64,000 nt of DNA from Bin87 sp965203985. GTDB taxonomy: Bacteria; Chloroflexota; Dehalococcoidia; Lucifugimonadales; UBA3495. The notes beneath the pieces were generated by a model that saw nothing but the letters and a program-made list of their open reading frames with translations, was not told where the DNA came from and made no database searches. The translations under genes were made by a program, and so were the position numbers. Positions 9,763-18,271 of this stretch are shown piece after piece; position 1 is the stretch's first letter, and every line of letters begins with the position of its first letter. The stretch is from assembly GCA_965203985.1 (NCBI GenBank), contig CBDBDS010000013.1:1054001-1118000 (forward strand), written 5' to 3'.

Positions 9763-10692
9763 ATGGCTACCCAAACACCCAACGACGCCCTGAGGGCCCA
9801 GGATACCGCCGCGCTGGATGAAGCCGCGTTGCGGGACATGCGGCCCCGTCCCACGTGGTACGGCAATGTCTGGCGTTTCTGCCGCACGAAACCGCTGGGC
9901 GGGCTCAGCGCCGCCATAATTTTGCTAACGATTCTGGCGGCGATCCTGGCGCCGGTGATCGTGCCCCACGACCCGCTGGACCTGGTCCACGCGCCCTTCG
10001 TCGCACCTTCTTCCATCGCCTGGCTGGGTTCCGACGACCTGGGCCGCGACGTTTTCAGCCGGGTGATCGCCGGGGCGCGGATCTCAATGTACGTGGGAAT
10101 CATGAGCGTGCTGATCGGGATCACGATAGGCACGATAATCGGGATACTGAGCGCCTACGTGGGCGGCGTACTGGACCTCGTGATCCAGCGGATCGTGGAC
10201 GCCCTGATGGCTTTCCCGGCCATCATCATGGCGCTGGGGCTGATGGCCGCGCTGGGAGCGTCGGTGAACAACATCGTGGCCGCGCTGGTGGTGATCCTGG
10301 TGCCGGGAGCGATACGGGTGATCCGCTCGCAGGTGCTGAGCATCAAGGAGTTGGACTACACGCTGGCGGCGCAGGCCATCGGCGCGCGGCCGTGGCGCAT
10401 CATGCTGCGCCACATTCTGCCCAACGTGACGGCGAGCTACATCGTGCTGAGCACCATCACGCTGGGGCTGGCCATCGTGATCGAGGCGTCGCTGAGCTTC
10501 CTGGGCGTCGGAGTCCCGCCGGACGTGCCCACCTGGGGCGGGATGCTGACCGAGGGCGCCTCGCAGTACATCCGCAACGCGCCCTGGCTGGCAGTCTTCC
10601 CCGGCCTGGCGATTTCCGTCATCGTGTTCTCCATCAACTTCCTTGGCGACGCGCTGCGTGACACCTTGGATCCGCGGCTGCGCGGCCGATAG
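9763..10692 (+). CDS. DppC/OppC-type ABC permease
   Basis: 309 residues. It has an N-terminal cytoplasmic extension, a first helix (LSAAIILLTILAAILAPVI), the family block SDDLGRDVFSRVIAGARISMYVG, and the EAA loop around AAQAIGARPWRIMLRHILPN. It ends with the typical GDALRDTLDPRLRGR tail. It is the second channel half, 56 bp after its DppB partner. A strong hairpin terminator follows. No ATP-binding subunit gene (DppD/F) follows, so the ATPase must be shared from elsewhere. Confidence 0.95.
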   Translation: MATQTPNDALRAQDTAALDEAALRDMRPRPTWYGNVWRFCRTKPLGGLSAAIILLTILAAILAPVIVPHDPLDLVHAPFVAPSSIAWLGSDDLGRDVFSRVIAGARISMYVGIMSVLIGITIGTIIGILSAYVGGVLDLVIQRIVDALMAFPAIIMALGLMAALGASVNNIVAALVVILVPGAIRVIRSQVLSIKELDYTLAAQAIGARPWRIMLRHILPNVTASYIVLSTITLGLAIVIEASLSFLGVGVPPDVPTWGGMLTEGASQYIRNAPWLAVFPGLAISVIVFSINFLGDALRDTLDPRLRGR

Positions 10693-10715
10693 GGTCGAAA
10701 TACACCGCACGTGAT

Positions 10716-10745
10716 GGCCCCTTCCGATTGGAAGGGGCCTCATTT
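10716..10745 (+). terminator. Hairpin terminator after the first permease pair
   Basis: A perfect 10-bp stem GGCCCCTTCC / GGAAGGGGCC with loop GATT, followed by TCATTTT, 23 bp after the stop codon at 10692. It separates the first transporter set from the next promoter and is a typical intrinsic terminator. Confidence 0.8.
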
Positions 10746-10790
10746 TGTGCGTATTTCGTAATCCGATTGGCTGTTCCCACACATGGGCTA

Positions 10791-10819
10791 TTGACACCGC
10801 GAATGGGGTGGGCTAATAT
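10791..10819 (+). promoter_or_regulatory. Predicted strong sigma70-type promoter for the second transporter set
   Basis: TTGACA at 10791-10796 and TAATAT at 10814-10819 with exactly 17 bp between them, about 145 bp upstream of the ATG at 10965. One of the best consensus promoters in the window. Confidence 0.65.
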
Positions 10820-11890
10820 TCCCGCCCGTATCTCATGGATTGTGGTTAATTTCACAATTGGCCACGGCCGGGGATTATATTATCTGATTGCGGACACCAG
10901 CCCTTCTCCGCCCGTCCGCAACGGCACACAAACGTAATAACGAGACGGGAGGTCCTGACCAGCTATGAAGCCATCTACCCTCGGCCGACCATTCCTGCGG
11001 ACGCTGCCGCTGATCGCGGGCGCTGCTGCATTGATGGTCGGCATTGCCTGCGGCGGAGCGGAAGCTCCGGCTGCTCCCGCTGCCCCTGCGGCCCCCGCCG
11101 CCACCTCGGCGCCCGCGGTGGCGCAGCCCACCAATACGCCGATCCCGGAGGCCGCGCAGGCGACCGCGCGACCGACCAACACCCCGGCCCCCACCGCCAC
11201 GCCTCGCGTGGTTGCCACTCCGACCCCCAGCGCCGGGGCCACGTACGGCGGCACCCTGCGGATGTCGGCCTACGCCGACACCAAGGACTGGGACCCGCTC
11301 GGTTCCTCATCCCTGTCCAGCGTGATTTCCTACTCTCAGCTGTACAACCAAATCGTCCAGTACGACACGGTGGATACCAACGCTATTACCGGCGACTTGG
11401 CCGAGTCGTGGGATGTGAGTCCCGACGGCCTGACCTATACCTTCCACCTGCGGGAAGATATGCAGTGGACCGACGGCACCGAGATCACCACGGCGGACGT
11501 CATCAGCACCCACTCCCGCTACGCCAACCCGTGCAACAGCACCGGACGCTCCGGCCTCTGGCGCAACTACACCGTCAAGATGGAAGTGGTTGACAAGGAC
11601 GGCGGCAACTGCACGCCCACCAACCAGGACGCGGTGCTGCGGGCCATCGACGACAAGACCATCGAGTTCAACCTCCAGTTCGCCTCCGGGGCATTCATCA
11701 AGTTCCTGGCCATCGACTACGCCAAGGTTCTGCCGGGCCATCTGCTCGACGCGGACCCCAATTGCGCGGTGCGCGATGCCGCCAATCCCTGCTCGCTGAA
11801 CCTCGGCGAGAACATCATCGAGATGGGGACCACCTCCGGCCCCTACATTCTCGAAGAGTACCAGGTCGGTGATTTCTACTACGTCAACAA

Positions 11891-11900
11891 GAACCCGGAC
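11891..11900. repeat. Target-site duplication, left copy
   Basis: GAACCCGGAC directly precedes the left end of the inserted element and is repeated exactly at 13084-13093. A 10-bp duplication fits IS4-type transposition. Confidence 0.95.
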
Positions 11901-13083
11901 CTCACGCGTACCCGGTTTGGTGGCGTTTGATGGTGAAGAGGTTGTGAGGTGGGTCGGGTGTAGCGAGGTAGAATTCGTAACCCAGGTGCAGGATGCCCAA
12001 CTTCCCACGGGAGCACACCTGGCGTCGGAAGGTTGGAGATGCCCGCATCCCCATCAATATCAGCAAGCAGCAGGCCAAAAGCAGGGCCACCAGCAACCGT
12101 TGCAGCCGGTCGGTGGTGGTTACGGTGCTCCGGTTCAGCGCGAAGCGTTGCTTACCATCCTTGAAGTACTGCTCCGGCTGCATCCGCTTCCGATACATGC
12201 GCACCGCCTGGCGAGGGTCAGCCAAGGATGTGGCCAGATACCAGGGCTCCCGATGTCCTCGAGCCCAGTAGAGCACCAGATTGATCACCACCGCGCCGTC
12301 GGATCGGTAAAGGGTGCGAGGCCAGAACAGGATACGGCCTTTACGCAGCCGATAGTCTCGTAACCGACCCCGATAGTCGGCGCCCTGGACCACCACATCG
12401 CCCCTGAGGCGAACCACGTAGTCCACGGGGTAGCCGGTGTGGCGGGGCATCCGTTGCAGAAAGTGGATGAGGCTGGCCCGTCCGAAACCGCGGTCAGCCA
12501 ACAGCAGCGGTCGGATGGTGGAGGGCAAATGGCGTAACAACCGCCCGATGAAGAACTCCTCCACTCGGTTCTGGGAAGGATCCAACTCTGCCGGCGTGGA
12601 CACCCAGCTGAGCAGGGGCAACCCCCGACCCCGAAAACAGACCGCAGCGAACAGACCGTTTCGCCCCTGACCCAGATCGGACCAGTCGATCATCATCGGA
12701 ACCCGCCCCTGCAATCCGGCCGCCTGACAGATTGGTTCCAACAGCGCCGTCTGCACCGCCATGGTGTCAAAGCCGGTGTTGGACAGAAAGCGAAACAGTC
12801 GCTTCTTACGCTGATGATGCGAATAGGGTAATTGGGTCCGCCAGGCCCGCACCAACACCGATATAGCCAGGGCACGACGCTCCAGAATAGCCACCGTGAG
12901 CAGGGCCAGATTGGTCCGACGGGTGGCGCGAAATTGCGGCAATGCGTCGTTCAGAAAGGTGGCGATGCGGTGATACCATGACATGGGCGGCCTCCCCAGG
13001 GCAGGAATGTGGCGGGTAACCCATTCCCTACCCGGAGAGACCGACCTTTTTCAACCCCTCAACTCAAACTGGGTACGCGTGAG
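11901..13083 (-). mobile_element. Complete IS4-family insertion sequence, 1183 bp
   Basis: The element has 20-bp imperfect terminal inverted repeats matching at 18 of 20 positions: CTCACGCGTACCCGGTTTGG at the left, and the complement of 13064-13083 (CTCACGCGTACCCAGTTTGA) at the right. It is flanked by a perfect 10-bp direct repeat. It carries one transposase gene on the minus strand whose stop codon lies inside the left repeat. The right 99 bp after the transposase start are non-coding. It interrupts a plus-strand transporter gene. The structure appears complete and potentially active. Confidence 0.95.
11902..12984 (-). CDS. IS4-family transposase
   Basis: 360 residues. The DDE catalytic residues can be placed: first Asp in MIDWSDLG, second Asp in LLLADRGFGR, and Glu within YRKRMQPEQYFKDGK. 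The last peptide fits the IS4 signature Y-x2-R-x3-E-x6-K exactly. The enzyme should cut and paste the surrounding element. The reading frame is intact and fills nearly the whole element, ending within the left inverted repeat. The ATG at 12984 begins MSWYHRIATFLNDALPQF. Confidence 0.95.
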   Translation of the reverse strand: MSWYHRIATFLNDALPQFRATRRTNLALLTVAILERRALAISVLVRAWRTQLPYSHHQRKKRLFRFLSNTGFDTMAVQTALLEPICQAAGLQGRVPMMIDWSDLGQGRNGLFAAVCFRGRGLPLLSWVSTPAELDPSQNRVEEFFIGRLLRHLPSTIRPLLLADRGFGRASLIHFLQRMPRHTGYPVDYVVRLRGDVVVQGADYRGRLRDYRLRKGRILFWPRTLYRSDGAVVINLVLYWARGHREPWYLATSLADPRQAVRMYRKRMQPEQYFKDGKQRFALNRSTVTTTDRLQRLLVALLLACCLLILMGMRASPTFRRQVCSRGKLGILHLGYEFYLATPDPPHNLFTIKRHQTGYA

Positions 13084-13093
13084 GAACCCGGAC
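13084..13093. repeat. Target-site duplication, right copy
   Basis: Second exact copy of GAACCCGGAC, directly following the right terminal repeat and preceding the resumed binding-protein frame at 13094. Confidence 0.95.
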
Positions 13094-14128
13094 TACTTCA
13101 AGGAAGGCCGTCCCTACGTTGACCGCATCGAGCACACCATCTTCACCGGCCAGGCCAAGGACACGTTGATCGCCAACTTTGAGGCGGGTCGGCTGGATAT
13201 GGCCAACGGCGGTTTCACCAACCTGTCTCCAACTCAGTACTTTGACCTTGAGAAGAGCACCAATGGCGAGTACGTCGCCCACCCCATCGCCGCCGGCACC
13301 AACTGGGGTTTGATGCTCAACGTGAAGAAGCCCCAGTTCCAGAGCCACCTGGTACGCCAGGCCATCAACCTGGCCGTTGACCGCCAGGAGATTGACGAGC
13401 GCGTGTTCGACAACTCCGGCGGCAGCTACTGCCCACTTATGGGACTGGCCCACGCCAACGAAGTGTGCATGGACTGGCCCGGCATCCGGCCCAAGGACAG
13501 CGCCGGCGGACAGGAAGACCTGGCCGAGGCCAAACGTCTCATGGCCGAGGCCGGCGTGGGCGAGGGCTTTGAAGTCAAGTACACCGTGCGCCAGGTCGGC
13601 AACTATCCCGACCAGTGCCAGGTGGTGAAGCAGCAGTTGCAGGATGCCCTGGGCATCACCGGCGACATTGAGACTCTGCCCAGTGCCGCCGGCTACGCCA
13701 AGTACGGCACGTCCCGCGCCGCCGAATCGGACGGCGACTGGGAAATCAGCTGCCAGGGCGAGGGTATGGTTGTGTTCGACGCCGACGCCGTCTACGGAGG
13801 CGTTTACCTGAAGGGCGGCACCCGGAACTACACCGACTGGTCCAACGACCAGGTGGTGGACTGGTTCGAGGCCCAGAAGGTGGAACTCGACACCGAGGCT
13901 CGCCGGGAGATCAACAAGGAAGCCGAGCTCTGGCTCCATAGCTTCGAAGACAACCACTGGGTGACCCTGCAGTTGGGTCAGCTCTTCTGGCTGGTTCACC
14001 AGGACGTCAAGGGGTTCACTGCTCCATCGACGGTGCAATACCAGTTCAAGCACGAGGACCTGTGGCTGGACCGCTAATCCGTCATTCCCGGATCGAATTT
14101 CCGGCATAGTGGCTCGGCGAACCTATTT

Positions 14129-14156
14129 GTAGGGGCGAATGATCATTCGCCCCTAC
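14129..14156. repeat. Dispersed palindrome, GGGGCGAATG type (copy 1)
   Basis: A perfect 28-nt palindrome with arms GTAGGGGCGAATGA / TCATTCGCCCCTAC, between the split binding-protein gene and its permease. A near-identical copy lies at 19379 and related GC-rich palindromes at 16130 and 22586, all intergenic. It could fold as a terminator-like or stabilising hairpin. Confidence 0.8.
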
Positions 14157-14175
14157 TGTGTAAGGGATATATTCC

Positions 14176-15132
14176 ATGCGACAGTACGCAATCAAGCGCA
14201 TCGCGCTCATTATCCCCACGGTGCTGCTGGTAACCATCATTGTGTTCACGGTGATGCGGCTGTTGCCTGGCGACCCGGCCCTGGTGATATTGAGCGAAGG
14301 CGACGCCTCCTTTACCCAGGAAGAACTGGAAGACCTGCGCCGCCAATTGGGCACGGACCGGCCAATCGTCGTTCAATACGTGGACTGGATTGGCGGGCTG
14401 GTCCAGGGCGACCTGGGAACTTCCATCTGGCGGTCGGGGCAGCCGGTTACCAAGCTGGTTGGAGACCGTGTCTTCCGGACATTGGAGTTGGCCGTCCTGG
14501 CCATCCTGATCGCAGTAGTCTTCGCCGTTCCCCTGGGGATCATTTCGGCCATCAAGCCCGACAGCGTGATCGATTACTTCTCAAGAGTCATCGCGCTGGT
14601 GGGGATATCGATACCGACGTTTTTCGCCGGGTTGCTGGTGGTGCTGGTGTTGTCCCGCGGCTTCGGGTGGCTGCCGCCCCTGGGTTATGAGGACCTGTGG
14701 GACGACCCCTGGAAGAACCTGCAGCAGATGTTCCTGCCGGCCCTGGCGCTGGGTTTCTACGATATGGCATTCATCGCCCGGGTCACCCGTTCCTCGATGA
14801 TGGAAATCATCCGGGAGGACTACATGCGCACGGCGCGGGCCAAGGGCCTCGGCGAACGCATCGTCCTGGTGCGCCACGGCCTGAAGAACGCCGTGTTGCC
14901 CATCCTGACCATCTCCGGCTGGCAATTCGGCCGGCTCTTTGGAGGCACCGTCATCATCGAGAGCATCTTCAAGGTGCCCGGCATCGGCACCCTGCTCATC
15001 GAGACGGTGTTCCAGCGGGATTTCCCCACCATCCAGGCGATCATCATCGTTATCGCGGTGTCTATCGTGATTATCAACCTCCTGGTTGACCTCTTGTACG
15101 GTTTGCTGGATCCCCGGATCCGGTACGCCTAG
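14176..15132 (+). CDS. DppB/OppB-type ABC permease, second copy
   Basis: 318 residues, closely similar throughout to the 8753 permease. Shared features are the start MRQYAIKRIALIIPTVLLVT, the VMRLLPGDPALVILSEGD block, and the coupling loop RTARAKGLGERIVLVRHGLKNAVLP. It has about six predicted membrane segments. It forms the channel with the DppC-like protein 39 bp downstream. Its natural binding protein is presumably the adjacent, IS-interrupted paralog 4, though other paralogs may substitute. Confidence 0.95.
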   Translation: MRQYAIKRIALIIPTVLLVTIIVFTVMRLLPGDPALVILSEGDASFTQEELEDLRRQLGTDRPIVVQYVDWIGGLVQGDLGTSIWRSGQPVTKLVGDRVFRTLELAVLAILIAVVFAVPLGIISAIKPDSVIDYFSRVIALVGISIPTFFAGLLVVLVLSRGFGWLPPLGYEDLWDDPWKNLQQMFLPALALGFYDMAFIARVTRSSMMEIIREDYMRTARAKGLGERIVLVRHGLKNAVLPILTISGWQFGRLFGGTVIIESIFKVPGIGTLLIETVFQRDFPTIQAIIIVIAVSIVIINLLVDLLYGLLDPRIRYA

Positions 15133-15171
15133 CATCGATGCCACGTTGTCCATTTGAGGAGCGTTGACAGA

Positions 15172-16101
15172 ATGACTACAACCAACACCGTGCAAACGGT
15201 GGCCGAGGGCGAGGTTGAATTTCAGCTTCAGGGAATGCGCCCCCGCCAGACCCAGGTGCAGAAGATAATCGCTTTCTCCCGGTCGAAACCCCTGGGAGCG
15301 GTGAGCGCCGTCATCATTATTCTGACCATTCTGGCGGCGGCGGTTTCCTATGCCGTTCCGGGTATCCTGCCCCACGACCCGCTGGATGTCCGCGCCCACG
15401 AAGAGAAGTACCTGCCACCGCAACCTGGCGCGTGGCTGGGCAGCGACCACCTGGGCCGCGACGAGCTCAGCCGGATCATCGCCGGTTCGCAGATTTCGAT
15501 TTACGTGGGGTTGCTCAGCGTCGGTATCGGCGTAACCCTGGGTGCCCTGATCGGTATCCTGAGTGCCTATATCGGGGGCGTGGTTGACCTGGCCATCCAG
15601 CGAATCGTGGACGCCATGATGGCTTTCCCGCCGATCATCCTGGCCTTGGGCCTGGTGGCCGTTCTGGGCGGCTCGGCCAACAACGTCATCATGGCGCTGC
15701 TGGTGATTTTGTTACCGGGCACGATACGAGTAATTCGGTCCCAGGTGTTGAGCATCAAGGAGTTGGACTACACTCTGGCGGCCACCGCCATCGGCGCCGG
15801 CTCCATTCGCATCATGCTGAAGCACATTCTGCCCAACGTGGTGGCCAGCTACATCGTGCTGGGCACCATCACCCTGGGCTTCGCCATCATCATCGAGGCG
15901 TCGCTGTCCTTCCTGGGCGTGGGCGTCCCGCCGGACATTCCCACCTGGGGCGGTATGCTCACCCGGGGCACCGAGGAGATCCGCATCGCCTGGTGGCTGG
16001 CCGTGTTCCCCGGCATCGCCATTTCGGTGGTGGTTTTCGCCATCAACTTCCTGGGCGACGCCCTGCGCGACGCGCTGGATCCGAGGCTGCGGGGACGGTA
16101 G
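15172..16101 (+). CDS. DppC/OppC-type ABC permease, second copy
   Basis: 309 residues from the ATG at 15172, chosen because GAGGAGC lies 9-10 bp upstream; an in-frame TTG at 15154 would overlap that site. First helix LGAVSAVIIILTILAAAVSY, then WLGSDHLGRDELSRIIAGSQISIYVG and the EAA loop ATAIGAGSIRIMLKHILPN, ending GDALRDALDPRLRGR. It is the paralog of the 9763 permease and the partner of the 14176 protein. Again no ATPase subunit follows. Confidence 0.95.
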   Translation: MTTTNTVQTVAEGEVEFQLQGMRPRQTQVQKIIAFSRSKPLGAVSAVIIILTILAAAVSYAVPGILPHDPLDVRAHEEKYLPPQPGAWLGSDHLGRDELSRIIAGSQISIYVGLLSVGIGVTLGALIGILSAYIGGVVDLAIQRIVDAMMAFPPIILALGLVAVLGGSANNVIMALLVILLPGTIRVIRSQVLSIKELDYTLAATAIGAGSIRIMLKHILPNVVASYIVLGTITLGFAIIIEASLSFLGVGVPPDIPTWGGMLTRGTEEIRIAWWLAVFPGIAISVVVFAINFLGDALRDALDPRLRGR

Positions 16102-16129
16102 GAGCGCGGCGTCATACCGACGATTGCAA

Positions 16130-16152
16130 GGGGCGGGTTTCAAACCCGCCCC
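16130..16152. repeat. Dispersed palindrome, GGGGCGGGTTT type
   Basis: Arms GGGGCGGGTTT / AAACCCGCCCC around one base, 29 bp after the permease stop. Related in placement and composition to the palindromes at 14129, 19379 and 22586. It may act as a transcription end for the plus-strand operon and for the opposing minus-strand genes. Confidence 0.7.
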
Positions 16153-16194
16153 GCAGTTTGTAGCGATAGGGCTATCCGTCACCGGGCAAGTGAA

Positions 16195-16554
16195 TCACAA
16201 GTTCACTTCCTCTATGGGAACCAATCTGGGATTTACCTCCGTGGGATCAACCATCAGATTAAAAATCTCCAAAGTGGTGGCGCCCAGTAAGTATTGGTCC
16301 TCCGGGCCGAAAATGACGGGGCAAAATCGTTCCCTGCCGAAAATGTTAAAACGAGCGTCGGCAACGTCATACTCTACCCGTCTGCCATCAGCCACTTTGA
16401 ACCGGAGGCGTTCCAGAGGCGTCAGGCCAAGTTGCTCCAACAGCGCTGCGGGCATCATAGAGTGACCTGCACCGGTATCTACCAATGCCGACACTGGATG
16501 CAAGTCGCCGCCGTGAGGATTACCGACGCCAATTTCTACGCGAAATGTTCCCAT
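16195..16554 (-). CDS. Retropepsin-like (clan AA) aspartic protease, copy A
   Basis: 119 residues. The sequence ALVDTGAGHSMMPAALLEQLG carries the catalytic D-T-G-A motif of single-domain retropepsin-like proteases, followed by the hydrophobic glycine segment YLLGATTLEIFNLMVDPT. These act as dimers, each contributing one Asp. The biological substrate is unknown. It is tandem with a paralog at 16594-16953 of identical length, oriented head to tail 39 bp apart. Both begin MGTF and end with similar PRL(V/I)P tails, so this is a recent duplication. Confidence 0.8.
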   Translation of the reverse strand: MGTFRVEIGVGNPHGGDLHPVSALVDTGAGHSMMPAALLEQLGLTPLERLRFKVADGRRVEYDVADARFNIFGRERFCPVIFGPEDQYLLGATTLEIFNLMVDPTEVNPRLVPIEEVNL

Positions 16555-16593
16555 GGATTCTCCCTTGTTCGGTTTGGGTTCCGGTCAGCGCGA

Positions 16594-16953
16594 CTACAGA
16601 AGCAATTCTGCCGCTGGAATCAGACGCGGGTTGGGTTGGGTGGGGTCGACCATCAGGCCGAAATCCTCAAGGGTCGTTGCGCCCAGCAAGTGGCGGCCTT
16701 CTGGTCCGAATATGACCGTGCAGGTTCGTTCCCGGCCGTCAATATTGAAACGCGCCTCTCCGATCCCATACTCAACGCGACTGCCGTTTGCCATTCTGAA
16801 CCCGGTCTGTTCTGATGGCGCCAATCGCAGTGAGGTCAGCAAAGTTTCCGGCATCATGGAGTATGTCGCGCCGGTATCCACTAATGCCGACACTGGATGC
16901 AAGTCGCCGCCGTGGGGGTGGCCGACGCCGATGTCAACGTAGAAAGTTCCCAT
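16594..16953 (-). CDS. Retropepsin-like (clan AA) aspartic protease, copy B
   Basis: 119 residues from the ATG at 16953, chosen because the paralog starts at the equivalent MGTF; a GTG at 16971 would add six residues. Motif SALVDTGATYSMMPETLL holds the catalytic Asp, and HLLGATTLEDFGLMVDPTQ is the second conserved block. It differs from copy A mainly in the middle of the chain, which may change substrate or dimer partner. The two proteins could form homodimers or a heterodimer. It is divergent from the SMP-30 gene at 17080. Confidence 0.8.
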   Translation of the reverse strand: MGTFYVDIGVGHPHGGDLHPVSALVDTGATYSMMPETLLTSLRLAPSEQTGFRMANGSRVEYGIGEARFNIDGRERTCTVIFGPEGRHLLGATTLEDFGLMVDPTQPNPRLIPAAELLL

Positions 16954-17079
16954 TGATTTCCGTTGTCCCACCTACAATTTGTCCGCCGATGATAACGATG
17001 TGGAACCGACCCGGTCAATTTTGCGTCCGCCGTCCGCTACCCGTGCTAAACTGCGGCGACAAACCACGGGAGGTTCCCC

Positions 17080-18012
17080 ATGTCCTGGAGTTTTGAACTG
17101 GTCGCCGGACCCTACGGCGGCACCACGGAAGGGCCGGTTTGGGACGGCGAGGCGCTGCTGTTTACCCTCATCCCCGATTCGAAGATCCTGCGTTATGACC
17201 CCAAGTCCGGCGGGGTTTCGGAGTACTTCACCGAATCCTTCAACACCAACGGGCTGTGCTTCGACGCCGGTGGCAACCTGTACGGCTGCCAGCAGGGCCG
17301 GCGTCGCATCGCCCGTTTCGACGCTGCCAGCAACACGGCTACGTCGATGCCGCACCTGCTGGATGGCATGCGACACAACAACCCCAACGACCTGGTGGTC
17401 GACAAGTCGGGCCGCATCTGGTTCACCGACCCGTATTCAGGCATCGGAGACAGCGGACCGCAGGAGTTGGACCACATGTCGGTGCTCAGGCTGGACCCCA
17501 GGGGCAACGACCAGTGGGATCTGGTACGGGCCACCACCGACATCAGCCGACCCAACGGCATCCTGATCAGCCGCGACCAGCGCACGCTGTACATCGCCCA
17601 GAGCGACTACGGCGCGGACCGCCGTCGGGAGTTGCGCGCTTATCCCATCAACGACGATGGTTCGCTGGGCGAGTACCGGACGCTGCATACGTTCGGCATC
17701 GATGGCGGCGCGTCCGACGGCGATCTGCGGGGGCAAGGCAGCCAGGGTGTGCAACGGGGCGTGGACGGCATGACGCTGGACATCGATGGAAACATAATCG
17801 TCTGCGCCGGCTGGGAAGCCGCCGGCCCCGGCCCCATCATCTACGTGTTCTCGCCCGAGGGTCGGGTGCTGGAAACGCATCCCATGCGCGTGGACCGGCC
17901 CACCAACTGCTGCTTCGGCGACGCCGATATGCGTACGCTGTACGTCACCACGGGCGGCGGACACCTCTTCCGCGCCCGCACTGATCGCACCGGTTGGATC
18001 ATGTGGCCGTAG
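17080..18012 (+). CDS. SMP-30/gluconolactonase-like protein, paralog 1
   Basis: 310 residues forming a six-bladed beta-propeller of the SMP-30/gluconolactonase/LRE type. Landmarks: GPYGGTTEGPVWDGEALLFT (N-terminal Glu metal ligand), NPNDLVVDKSGRIWFTDP (Asn ligand region) and RGVDGMTLDIDGNIIVCAGW (Asp region). Such enzymes hydrolyse sugar lactones or similar lactones using one divalent metal. A paralog at 37141 shares the same blocks. No signal peptide, so probably cytoplasmic. The substrate cannot be inferred. Confidence 0.9.
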   Translation: MSWSFELVAGPYGGTTEGPVWDGEALLFTLIPDSKILRYDPKSGGVSEYFTESFNTNGLCFDAGGNLYGCQQGRRRIARFDAASNTATSMPHLLDGMRHNNPNDLVVDKSGRIWFTDPYSGIGDSGPQELDHMSVLRLDPRGNDQWDLVRATTDISRPNGILISRDQRTLYIAQSDYGADRRRELRAYPINDDGSLGEYRTLHTFGIDGGASDGDLRGQGSQGVQRGVDGMTLDIDGNIIVCAGWEAAGPGPIIYVFSPEGRVLETHPMRVDRPTNCCFGDADMRTLYVTTGGGHLFRARTDRTGWIMWP

Positions 18013-18043
18013 CCGTCCTTTACTCATGCGTGCGCACTTTCGT

Positions 18044-18163
18044 GAATCGTCAGAAGCAGGATTTACGGGATTTTATGATTTGGCAGGATTAGGAGACCTC
18101 CATCACCGAACGGTTCCAATCCTGATAATCCCCAAATCTTGAAAATCTTGCTTCTGACGATTC
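18044..18163. repeat. Inverted-repeat element, CAGAAGCAGGATT family (copy 1)
   Basis: Perfect 15-bp outer arms GAATCGTCAGAAGCA (18044-18058) and TGCTTCTGACGATTC (18149-18163), enclosing about 90 bp with internal CAGGATT/AATCCTG repeats. A second member lies at 39003-39091. No coding potential. It resembles a small non-autonomous palindromic repeat and probably forms a long hairpin between genes. Confidence 0.8.
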
Positions 18164-18271
18164 CTCGCCGCAAACTCGGTACGCCTATGCCTTTCCTACC
18201 CTTGACAAGGCGCACCGTTGCGCCAACAATCTGCAAAATCACATCCGTCACATCTTCCAGGAGATTACGCA

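Larger units (their letters stand above)
10965..14077 (+). pseudogene. Family 5 ABC substrate-binding lipoprotein, paralog 4, split by an IS4-type element
   Basis: The 5' part (10965-11900) encodes a lipoprotein signal (lipobox GIAC, Cys29), a linker and the first half of the binding domain, ending VNKNPD. The 3' part resumes at 13094 with YFKEGRPYVDRIEH and runs to the stop at 14077. Removing the element and one copy of the 10-bp duplication restores one frame of 639 residues, aligned throughout with the three intact paralogs. Both halves keep undamaged reading frames, so the insertion looks recent. As it stands the gene would yield only a truncated lipoprotein. Functional permeases follow at 14176 and 15172. 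Confidence 0.95.
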
